A DNA stretch of 64,000 nucleotides from NCBI RefSeq assembly GCF_051846915.1, contig NZ_JBPYCR010000002.1, forward strand, positions 62,001 to 126,000, given 5' to 3'. The translations under genes and the position numbers were made by a program. The number at the start of each line of letters is the position of its first letter. Position 1 is the stretch's first letter. This document shows positions 1 to 6,868 of the stretch, piece by piece. Source of the DNA: JBPYCR01 sp051846915 (lineage in GTDB: Bacteria > Bacillota > Bacilli > Bacillales > Amphibacillaceae). The notes under the pieces are model-generated. The model made no database searches. It saw only the letters and a program-made list of their open reading frames with translations, and had not been told where the DNA came from.

Positions 1-466
1 TCGTAATCCCAGGACGGTCACCGATTTTCGCAATTTTTTTATTGACAAGCCGATTGATTAATGTTGACTTACCAACATTCGGAATTCCAACAATCATCGC
101 TCGGATTGGACGCTGTAATATGCCTTTTCTATGGAGTTTTTCCATTTTTTCCTGCCCAATTTCCTTTACTTGCTGGATGATTTTCTGAATATCATTTTTA
201 TTATTCACATCTACTGCAATCGCCCGTTCGTTCCTCTTTCTAAAATAACTCAACCATTTTGTTGTTTCACTATTGTCAGCCAAATCATTTTTCATCAGAA
301 CAACCAGCTTGGGCTTATTTTGAGTGGCCTGTTGAAGCATTGGATTCTGTGATGAAAACGGTACACGAGCGTCAACAAGCTCCATCACCAAATCAACCAG
401 CTTTAGTTTTTCTTCAACTTCCCTTTTCGCTTTTGCCATATGTCCGGGAAACCATTGTATCTTCAT
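1..466 (-). CDS. rbgA: Ribosome biogenesis GTPase RbgA/YlqF (partial, 3' end outside window)
   Basis: Circularly permuted GTPase that binds the late 45S intermediate and promotes completion of the 50S subunit. About 155 N-terminal residues are visible. The family opening IQWFPGHMAKA is near the start. The G4-position motif reads MKND, the P-loop GIPNVGKST follows it, and the frame runs off the edge just after GDRPGIT. G4 before G1 is the permuted order expected for this family. In NKxD the Asn appears replaced by Met. Two ATGs are adjacent; the second (466) is better spaced from the AGGGTGA ribosome-binding site and matches the family start. It lies 9 bases after lepB, probably the same operon. 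Confidence 0.93.
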   Translation of the reverse strand, partial: MKIQWFPGHMAKAKREVEEKLKLVDLVMELVDARVPFSSQNPMLQQATQNKPKLVVLMKNDLADNSETTKWLSYFRKRNERAIAVDVNNKNDIQKIIQQVKEIGQEKMEKLHRKGILQRPIRAMIVGIPNVGKSTLINRLVNKKIAKIGDRPGIT

Positions 467-475
467 CATTTCACC

Positions 476-1021
476 CTATTCTTTTACCAGTTGGATTCGA
501 TCAAACGGCCAGTAAATCAGACTGGCTTTTCCTACAATTTGATCAATAGGAACAAGTCCTACACTCTCTCTCCTACTGTCAGTTGAGTTATTCCGATTAT
601 CCCCAAGGACGAAGACGTAACCATCTGGTATCGATTCATGTTGTCCAGGTAATAATTCCAATGTAAAATCATCTGTATGGATATTATTGTCTTCTATAAA
701 TTGTTCCTCTATCTCTTCCCCATTAATATATAACACATTATCCTTCATCATTACATGCTCTCCGGGGAGCCCGATGACCCGTTTAATAAAATCTTTTTCA
801 TCAGAAGCGTGAAAAACAACTACATCAAATCGTTCGGGTTCATTAAAGCGATAAATAAATTTATTCACAATGATTTGATCATGATCGTGTAATGTAGGCA
901 GCATGGAAGGTCCATCTACAATGATTGGTGAAAATATAAACATCCGAATAATAAACGCTATGCCAAAAGCAATTAATAACGCTTTCAGCCAATCAATCCA
1001 TTCTCTCTTCCGCATAGCCAT
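476..1021 (-). CDS. lepB: Type I signal peptidase
   Basis: Membrane serine protease that removes signal peptides from secreted pre-proteins at the outer face of the membrane. One N-terminal membrane segment (LKALLIAFGIAFIIRMFIF) is followed by box B GPSMLPT with the catalytic Ser, box D IKRVIGLPGE with the catalytic Lys, and box E GDNRNNSTDSR. The total of 181 residues is typical for the short Gram-positive SipS/T type. The ATG at 1021 follows AAGGGAG by 5 bases. An in-frame extension to 1054 has no ribosome-binding site. It sits between rplS and rbgA, as in B. subtilis, where a sip-type gene can occupy this position. Confidence 0.93.
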   Translation of the reverse strand: MAMRKREWIDWLKALLIAFGIAFIIRMFIFSPIIVDGPSMLPTLHDHDQIIVNKFIYRFNEPERFDVVVFHASDEKDFIKRVIGLPGEHVMMKDNVLYINGEEIEEQFIEDNNIHTDDFTLELLPGQHESIPDGYVFVLGDNRNNSTDSRRESVGLVPIDQIVGKASLIYWPFDRIQLVKE

Positions 1022-1111
1022 CCATACTCCCTTGAAAGCTTTATCTTTGTACACTATTATCGTGGTTAATAACAGATAAAAATATAATAGGCTATTACCT
1101 TTTCCATATCA

Positions 1112-1152
1112 ATTGAAACAAAAGAGCTTTGCATATGTATGCGAAGCTCTTA
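1112..1152 (-). terminator. Rho-independent terminator after rplS
   Basis: A near-perfect hairpin, AAGAGCTTCGCATA over TATGCAAAGCTCTT, is followed on the minus strand by TTTTGTTTC. It lies between rplS and lepB and should end the rplS transcript, so lepB and rbgA need a promoter of their own or read-through. Confidence 0.8.
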
Positions 1153-1187
1153 GTAAACGTCTTATAATCAAAATGTGTGTTGATGTA

Positions 1188-1532
1188 TTAGCGGCGCTCT
1201 TTAATACGGGCAGCTTTACCGCGTAAGTTACGAAGGTAATACAATTTCGCACGACGAACAATACCGCGTCTTACTACTTCTATTTTTGCAACACGAGGTG
1301 AATGTATAGGGAATGTACGCTCCACACCTACACCGTAAGAAAGCTTTCTTACTGTAAATGTTTCACTGATTCCGCCATTTTGTCTCTTAATGACAACACC
1401 TTCAAAAACCTGAATTCTTTCACGTGATCCTTCAACAATTTTAGCGTGAACTTTTACCGTGTCACCGGCACGAAATTCAGGGTGATCGGTACGCAATTGG
1501 TCTTTTGTGATATCTGCAATTAATTTTTGCAT
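1188..1532 (-). CDS. rplS: 50S ribosomal protein L19
   Basis: Structural protein of the large subunit at the 30S interface. The 114 residues match the usual family length. Diagnostic stretches are FRAGDTVKVHAKIVEG near residue 20, RIQVFEGVVI, ERTFPIHSPRV and the basic tail RRAKLYYLRNLRGKAARIKERR (given in pieces; the last part is the conserved C-terminal signature). The start has a strong GGAAGGAGTG site 9 bases upstream. It is downstream of trmD, as in most Bacillota, but separated by a 155-base gap that probably holds a regulatory leader, and is closed by a strong terminator. Confidence 0.98.
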   Translation of the reverse strand: MQKLIADITKDQLRTDHPEFRAGDTVKVHAKIVEGSRERIQVFEGVVIKRQNGGISETFTVRKLSYGVGVERTFPIHSPRVAKIEVVRRGIVRRAKLYYLRNLRGKAARIKERR

Positions 1533-1539
1533 TCGTTAT

Positions 1540-1687
1540 TCCACTCCTTCCAAACCAATGTTCATATCATTTATGCGAAAGCGGAACATCGTTTATCCAG
1601 CTTAAACGAACTGTTTAAGCACAACAATAAATATATCATATTATATTCCAGAGCACAACTATAATTATTACTTCTGCCATGTATTTA
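1540..1687 (-). promoter_or_regulatory. Putative L19 leader (r-protein autoregulatory RNA)
   Basis: The gap between trmD and rplS is long for this otherwise tight operon. It contains a perfect hairpin GCTTAAAC-agttc-GTTTAAGC (1600-1620, no T-run) about 70 bases before the start codon. An L19 leader RNA family is known upstream of rplS in Bacillota, so position and structure fit. I could not fold it or compare it with the family model, so this is inference. Confidence 0.35.
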
Positions 1688-2431
1688 TTAATGGGTTTTC
1701 TTATCATTCATGAGTCCGTTCAGAAAATCCCTTTCCTTGTCAGATAAAGATACATTATTTAATAAATCTTTTCTCCGTTCCAATGTTCGTTTCAATGAAG
1801 CGGTTCTGCGCCAATCTCGTATTTTTGCATGGTCGCCCGACAATAGTACTTCTGGTACTTTCATTCCTCGAAAATCGGCTGGACGCGTATAATGTGGATG
1901 CTCCAGTAGTCCAGTGGAAAAAGAATCCGCCTGTGCCGAATCTGCATTACCAAGTGCTTCTGGCAACAGTCTTACTACACTATCTATGACAACCATAGCG
2001 CCCAGTTCTCCACCTGTTAAAATATAATCGCCAATCGAAATTTCATCCGTAACAATATGTTCACGAATACGTTCATCATACCCTTCATAGTGTCCGCATA
2101 TAAAGATCAAATGCTCTTCTTTTTTCAGCTCTTCAGCTATTTTTTGTGTATATGTTTTCCCCTGTGGACACATTAAAATAACGCGTGGTTTTGTCTGACG
2201 CTTTTTTTTAATAGACTCTACGGCATCAAAAATCGGTTGTGGAGTTAAAACCATACCTGCCCCACCGCCATAAGGATAATCATCCACTTTATGGTGTTTA
2301 TTCAACGTATAATCACGGAAGTTTGTCAACTCATAGCTAAATAATTCTTTTTCTTGTGCTCTTTTTAAAATAGACGTATTTAACGGATGTGCAAATACTT
2401 CCGGAAAAAGTGTAAGTATATCGACATGCAT
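1688..2431 (-). CDS. trmD: tRNA (guanine37-N1)-methyltransferase TrmD
   Basis: Makes m1G37 in tRNAs reading CNN codons, using S-adenosylmethionine, which prevents +1 frameshifting. At 247 residues it is full length. The trefoil-knot SPOUT fold is marked by YGGGAGMVL near 55-63, GHYEGYDERI near 113-122 and DYILTGGELGAMV near 134-146. The ATG overlaps the rimM stop codon by one base (TAATG), so the two are translationally coupled. Gene order rimM-trmD-rplS is the standard one. Confidence 0.98.
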   Translation of the reverse strand: MHVDILTLFPEVFAHPLNTSILKRAQEKELFSYELTNFRDYTLNKHHKVDDYPYGGGAGMVLTPQPIFDAVESIKKKRQTKPRVILMCPQGKTYTQKIAEELKKEEHLIFICGHYEGYDERIREHIVTDEISIGDYILTGGELGAMVVIDSVVRLLPEALGNADSAQADSFSTGLLEHPHYTRPADFRGMKVPEVLLSGDHAKIRDWRRTASLKRTLERRKDLLNNVSLSDKERDFLNGLMNDKKTH

Positions 2432-2934
2432 TACTCCAGCAATCCTTCCATCAATTCAATGGTTACTTTCTTATTGTCTACATCAACATGTTTAACGACA
2501 TCTTCAATATAAGGAATTAACATTTCTTTTCCATCTTCTCCCTTTACGACCCATACATCATTTGCACCTGGTGAGAGAATGGAATCAATTTCTCCTAGTC
2601 TATCGCCACTTGTTGTCATTACTTGGCAGCCTATAATTTCATGGTAATAATACTCATTTTTTCCCAATTCATTTAATTGATCTGCTTTAACGTTTAAATA
2701 AAGCCCTTTAAACTGTTCGACATCGTTAATATTGTACAGGCCTTTAAATTGAAGTAAATCAAATTGTTTATGTGTACGATGCGTATCAATCGTGAGCGGG
2801 AATGTTTGTCCATCTTCTTTAAGGATATAAACAGTTTCCCCAGCAGCAAATCGTTCTTCAAAGTCAGTAATTCGTTTTACTTTTACTTCTCCTTTTATAC
2901 CATGTGTATTTACTATTTTTCCTACTTTAAACAT
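2431..2934 (-). CDS. rimM: 16S rRNA processing protein RimM
   Basis: Assembly factor for the 30S head, binding S19. The RimM N-terminal barrel (VGKIVNTHGIKGEVKV, residues 4-19) is followed by a PRC barrel ending YYHEIIGCQV...GEIDSILSPGANDVWVV. The length of 167 residues is typical. The start follows a TAGGTGA site. Its stop overlaps the trmD start, and it lies 11 bases after ylqD in the same direction. Confidence 0.97.
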   Translation of the reverse strand: MFKVGKIVNTHGIKGEVKVKRITDFEERFAAGETVYILKEDGQTFPLTIDTHRTHKQFDLLQFKGLYNINDVEQFKGLYLNVKADQLNELGKNEYYYHEIIGCQVMTTSGDRLGEIDSILSPGANDVWVVKGEDGKEMLIPYIEDVVKHVDVDNKKVTIELMEGLLE

Positions 2935-2945
2935 AGATTCACCTA

Positions 2946-3335
2946 CTATTTGTCAATTCGGATAACGACGCCATCTTTTAGAATGATAGCTTTTTCACCC
3001 ATCATTTCATCCCAATGTGATCCTATATTCACATCAACAATTGCTTCAACTTCTTTTTCAACAATTTCACTTCCTGATTCCAGCATATCCAATTGCTCGA
3101 TCTTAAAGTCCAGCAATTTCATCTTTTCTTTTCGTTTTTTCACTTCTTGACGAAACCGATGGGCAACCTCTTGTTTTGATATGCCGTGTTTATTCTGGAG
3201 TTTACGTTGTTCAAACAATAGTTGCTGGCACTCTTGATCAAGTTGCATTTTAGTATCATAAAAATGCTTGTGCAGCTTTTGTTTGCTGTTTTCCGTTATA
3301 ATTTGCTTAATCAATACTTTTTGAATGATTTTCAC
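2946..3335 (-). CDS. ylqD: YlqD family protein
   Basis: Conserved protein of unknown function found in Bacillaceae between khpA and rimM. The 129 residues have a basic N-terminus (MKIIQKVLIKQIITENSKQK), a charged helical and probably coiled-coil middle (about 25-95), and a small beta-like C-terminal part ending GEKAIILKDGVVIRIDK. No catalytic motif is apparent. The GTG start is preceded by AGGGAGTGA at rather long spacing. Identification rests on position and resemblance to B. subtilis YlqD. Confidence 0.85.
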   Translation of the reverse strand: MKIIQKVLIKQIITENSKQKLHKHFYDTKMQLDQECQQLLFEQRKLQNKHGISKQEVAHRFRQEVKKRKEKMKLLDFKIEQLDMLESGSEIVEKEVEAIVDVNIGSHWDEMMGEKAIILKDGVVIRIDK

Positions 3336-3439
3336 AAATAAGATTCACTCCCTGGTATGCATTTAATGAATATTACATGGATAGACGAAAAGGCGGAGGA
3401 ATGGATCAGTAGATTTAAAATGAAGCAATTTTATTTGCA

Positions 3440-3475
3440 GAAAAAAATGAATAGGGGAACTAATCATTCCCCTAC
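3440..3475 (-). terminator. Terminator overlapping the khpA stop codon
   Basis: Stem TAGGGGAA / TTCCCCTA with a 7-base loop, then TTCATTTTTTTC on the minus strand. The left arm begins inside the khpA TAG stop codon. It should end the ffh-rpsP-khpA transcript and separate it from ylqD-rimM-trmD. Confidence 0.75.
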
Positions 3476-3699
3476 ATGATGTCCAAAAACACGCGTTTGT
3501 TCGTAGTCGTTTTTGCAGCATATACTACCGTACGAACAGCTTTGGCAATGCGGCCATTTTTGCCAATGACCTTGCCTACATCATTTGGATTAACAGTAAG
3601 ATGATAAACAATTTTTGTTTCTTCTTCTGTTTCTTTTATTTGAATATCTTCCGGATGATCAACAAGTGGTGTAATGATTGATTCAATAAGATCTTTCAT
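3472..3699 (-). CDS. khpA: KH-domain RNA-binding protein KhpA (YlqC)
   Basis: Small single-KH protein that in Gram-positives partners with KhpB/Jag and affects cell size and RNA metabolism. The 75 residues carry the KH GxxG loop in VIGKNGRIAKAVRT (about residues 40-53). Position after rpsP is conserved. The ribosome-binding site is weak (AGTAGTG) and the gene begins 14 bases after rpsP, so it may rely on coupling. Its stop codon lies within a terminator stem. Confidence 0.95.
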   Translation of the reverse strand: MKDLIESIITPLVDHPEDIQIKETEEETKIVYHLTVNPNDVGKVIGKNGRIAKAVRTVVYAAKTTTNKRVFLDIM

Positions 3700-3713
3700 A
3701 TTATCACACTACT

Positions 3714-3986
3714 TTACTTTTGATTTTTTTCATCGTGGAATTTTTTCATGATGCCTTCTGTTGAAAAAAGATTACGAACAGTATCACTTGGTTTTGCACC
3801 CTTGGACATCCAGTTCAGTGCTTTTTCCTCATCTATTTTCACTTCTACCGGATTAACTACCGGATTATATGTCCCGATTTGTTCAATAGCACGTCCGTTA
3901 CGAGGAAAACGCGAATCAGCAACAACGATGCGGTAAAAAGGGTTTCTTTTGGACCCCATACGTTTTAAGCGAATTTTAACAGCCAT
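3714..3986 (-). CDS. rpsP: 30S ribosomal protein S16
   Basis: Small-subunit assembly protein. The start MAVKIRLKRMGSKRNPFYRI is the family hallmark, followed by VVADSRFPRNGR and IGTYNP. The length of 90 residues is standard. The ATG at 3986 has GGAGGTG 8 bases upstream, so I reject an in-frame extension to 4019 with no site. Gene order ffh-rpsP-khpA is conserved in Bacillota. Confidence 0.98.
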   Translation of the reverse strand: MAVKIRLKRMGSKRNPFYRIVVADSRFPRNGRAIEQIGTYNPVVNPVEVKIDEEKALNWMSKGAKPSDTVRNLFSTEGIMKKFHDEKNQK

Positions 3987-4065
3987 ATTTCTTACACCTC
4001 CATCAATAAGATTACACAATTAAAAAGTTTAGCAGAAATTAATCTGCCTGTAAAGTATTTTTACA

Positions 4066-5409
4066 TTACATGAATGGGAGTTTCATCCCTTTTCCTTTTT
4101 TGCCTTTTTGCATATTCGTCATTTGTTTCATCATTTTTTTCATATCGTCAAATTGTTTAAGCAATCTGTTTACTTTTGATACGGTTGTCCCGGAACCTTT
4201 GGCAATTCTTTTTTTACGACTGGCATTGATAATCGAAGGGTCCTGTCGTTCTTTTTTTGTCATGGACTGAATGATTGCTTCGACGTAAACAAGCTGACTT
4301 TCGTCAATTTGGGCATTTTTCAGCCCTTTCATTTTATTCGCACCGGGAATCATCCCCATTAAATCCTCTAGCGGACCCATGTTTTTAACTTGATCCATCT
4401 GCTCCAAAAAGTCATCAAATGTAAAGGACATCGTGCGCATCTTTTCTTCTAGTTCTTTTGCCTGTTTTTCATCCACGTTCGTCTGTGCTTTTTCAATAAG
4501 AGTTAACACATCACCCATCCCAAGTATTCTGGAGGCCATTCGTTCAGGATGGAAGGTTTCTAATTCATCCAGTTTCTCCCCCATACCGGCAAACTTGATA
4601 GGTGTGTCTGTCACAGATTTAATGGAAAGTGCTGCGCCTCCACGCGTATCTCCATCCAGCTTTGTCAAAACGACTCCGGATAATTCCAATTGTTCATTAA
4701 AGTTTTCGGCAACATTGACCGCATCCTGACCAGTCATCGCATCGACGACCAAATAGATTTCATCAGGATTAACTTTCCCCTTGATTTGCTGCAATTCATC
4801 CATCAATTCATCATCAACATGCAGACGCCCAGCTGTATCGACAATTACGTAATCGTGATGATCCTCTTTTGCTTTTTCAATTGCTTTTGCGGCGATTTCA
4901 ACGGGACTTACATCAGTGCCCATGGAAAAAACAGGCATATCCAATTGCTCGCCAAGTGTCTCCAGCTGGTTTACTGCAGCAGGACGATATACATCACATG
5001 CGACAAGCAGAGGTGATCGATTATGTTGTTTCCTAAGCAAATTGGCCAGTTTTCCGGTCGTTGTTGTTTTCCCGGCCCCTTGTAAACCAACCATCATTAT
5101 AACCGTTGGTGGACGAGAGGCAACGGCAATTTTACTTTGCTCCCCACCCATTAATTCGGTCAGTTCTTCTTTCACTATTTTTATTACTTGCTGCCCGGGT
5201 GTTAAGCTTTCTAATACATCCTGACCTACTGCTCTTTCTTTTATTTGCTTAATAAACTTTTTAACGACTTTAAAGTTGACATCAGCCTCAAGTAAGGCAA
5301 GTCGCACTTCACGTGCCATTGCATTAACATCTTGTTCATTCACTTTTCCTTTTCCGGTTATCTTTTTCATCGTATCTTGCAAACGATTGGAAAGTCCTTC
5401 AAACGCCAT
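4066..5409 (-). CDS. ffh: Signal recognition particle protein Ffh
   Basis: SRP54 GTPase that binds 4.5S/6S scRNA and hydrophobic signal sequences and delivers ribosomes to FtsY. N domain about 1-90; G domain with P-loop GLQGAGKTTTTGK near 107, DTAGRL near 190 and TKLDGDTRGGAA near 248; Met-rich M domain from about 300, ending in a methionine and lysine rich tail (...KKMMKQMTNMQ...LPFM). Length 447 is typical. The start has AGGAGGACATCTTCC before ATG. It lies 13 bases downstream of ylxM, as in B. subtilis. Confidence 0.99.
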   Translation of the reverse strand: MAFEGLSNRLQDTMKKITGKGKVNEQDVNAMAREVRLALLEADVNFKVVKKFIKQIKERAVGQDVLESLTPGQQVIKIVKEELTELMGGEQSKIAVASRPPTVIMMVGLQGAGKTTTTGKLANLLRKQHNRSPLLVACDVYRPAAVNQLETLGEQLDMPVFSMGTDVSPVEIAAKAIEKAKEDHHDYVIVDTAGRLHVDDELMDELQQIKGKVNPDEIYLVVDAMTGQDAVNVAENFNEQLELSGVVLTKLDGDTRGGAALSIKSVTDTPIKFAGMGEKLDELETFHPERMASRILGMGDVLTLIEKAQTNVDEKQAKELEEKMRTMSFTFDDFLEQMDQVKNMGPLEDLMGMIPGANKMKGLKNAQIDESQLVYVEAIIQSMTKKERQDPSIINASRKKRIAKGSGTTVSKVNRLLKQFDDMKKMMKQMTNMQKGKKGKGMKLPFM

Positions 5410-5422
5410 GGAAGATGTCCTC

Positions 5423-5752
5423 CTAACCCAGTTCTTTTAATTGTTCAATCCATTCAAGCATACGTTCATCTACGTTTTCATGAGATGCTCGTTTTTCCAG
5501 TTTATTTATAATTTCCAAACGTTGTTGAAACTTTTCGTATAAATGCAGGTTTTTTTCATAAGCTTCCAATATTTGTTCCGTACGTTTAATATTATCATAT
5601 ACTGCTTGTCTGGACACTTCCGAAACCTCTGAAATTTCACCGAGGGAATAGTCTTCAATATAATACAGTTCCATGTATTCCTTTTGTTTGGAAGTTAACA
5701 ACTTTTCGTAAAAATCAAATAAGTAATTCATTCGATTCGTTTTCTCCAGCAA
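5423..5752 (-). CDS. ylxM: YlxM/p13-like putative DNA-binding protein, SRP operon
   Basis: Small helix-turn-helix protein encoded directly before ffh in Bacilli. The homologue in streptococci influences SRP activity. The HTH YSLGEISEVSEVSRQAVYDN (about residues 35-55) resembles sigma region 4. I place the start at TTG 5752 because AGAGGTGGG lies 5-6 bases upstream and the product then begins MLEKTNRMNYL, matching the family. A GTG at 5761 would overlap that ribosome-binding site. About 109 residues. Confidence 0.9.
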   Translation of the reverse strand: MLEKTNRMNYLFDFYEKLLTSKQKEYMELYYIEDYSLGEISEVSEVSRQAVYDNIKRTEQILEAYEKNLHLYEKFQQRLEIINKLEKRASHENVDERMLEWIEQLKELG

Positions 5753-5836
5753 TATGCCCACCTCTTGTTAAGGAAATTCCCTTTACAAATGATCATAACG
5801 AACGTACATTCAGATTGTCAAGAAAGGAATGAATCG

Positions 5837-6835
5837 TTAATTCTCTTCCAACATATCGGCAAATAATCCATACACGAACGCATGGGCATCAAATTTTTGT
5901 AAGTCGTTCACCTGCTCTCCAAGCCCGACAAGTTTAACCGGTATATTCAGCTCATTTCGAATCGCTAAAACGATCCCACCTTTTGCAGTCCCATCCAACT
6001 TCGTCAGTACGATTCCAGACACATCGGTAGCATCCCGGAATGTTTTCGCCTGATTAAGAGCGTTTTGTCCGGTAGTTGCATCCAAAACGAGTAGTACTTC
6101 ATGTGGAGCTCCAGGCACTTCTCGTTCAATGATTCGGTTTATTTTAGCCAATTCATTCATTAAATTGACTTTGTTTTGCAATCTTCCGGCTGTATCACAT
6201 ATTAATACATCGGCATTTCGGGAACGTGCGGATTTAATACCATCAAAAATAACGGCGGCAGGGTCACTCCCCGCGCTTTGTTTAATCACTTCTACATCAG
6301 CACGTTTTCCCCATTCCTCCAACTGCTCAATAGCACCGGCACGGAATGTATCTCCGGCAGCAAGAACAACATGTTTCCCTTCTTCTTTTAACTGGTGTGC
6401 CAATTTACCAATAGACGTTGTCTTGCCGACCCCGTTCACTCCGACAACCAAAATAACAGTCAAGTCTTTTTCTTGAATATTCAACCCTTCCATCTGTTCG
6501 TCATCATCACCATAATATATTTCAACCAGCTTCTCGGATATTACATCTTTTATTTGTTCAGAATCTTTAATGTTTTGTCTTTTAACTTCCATTTTCAATT
6601 CGTCAATTAAATCCATTACAGTCATGACCCCAACATCACCTGCAATAAGCACTTCTTCCAGTTCTTCAAAAAAATCTTCGTCCACTTTACGGTAACGCGC
6701 AATCAAATCATTAATTTTACCGGAAAAAGAAGAGCGGGATTTTGTCATTCCATCTTTATATTTTTCAATCGTTGGGCTTTCATCTGCTGTTTCTTCACGA
6801 GAAAATTTATTTTTTAACTTTGCCAAAAAGCTCAT
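5837..6835 (-). CDS. ftsY: Signal recognition particle receptor FtsY
   Basis: Membrane-associated SRP receptor GTPase. It is a 332-residue form with only a short N-terminal region before the NG domains, as in other Bacilli, and without the long acidic A domain of enterobacteria. Motifs: GVNGVGKTTSIGKLA near 133, DTAGRL near 215, TKLDGTAKGG near 275 and GLGE near 305. It lies 33 bases after smc, the conserved rnc-smc-ftsY cluster. Confidence 0.98.
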   Translation of the reverse strand: MSFLAKLKNKFSREETADESPTIEKYKDGMTKSRSSFSGKINDLIARYRKVDEDFFEELEEVLIAGDVGVMTVMDLIDELKMEVKRQNIKDSEQIKDVISEKLVEIYYGDDDEQMEGLNIQEKDLTVILVVGVNGVGKTTSIGKLAHQLKEEGKHVVLAAGDTFRAGAIEQLEEWGKRADVEVIKQSAGSDPAAVIFDGIKSARSRNADVLICDTAGRLQNKVNLMNELAKINRIIEREVPGAPHEVLLVLDATTGQNALNQAKTFRDATDVSGIVLTKLDGTAKGGIVLAIRNELNIPVKLVGLGEQVNDLQKFDAHAFVYGLFADMLEEN

Positions 6836-6868
6836 CTTTCATAACTTCCTTTCATTCGCGCAATTGTT

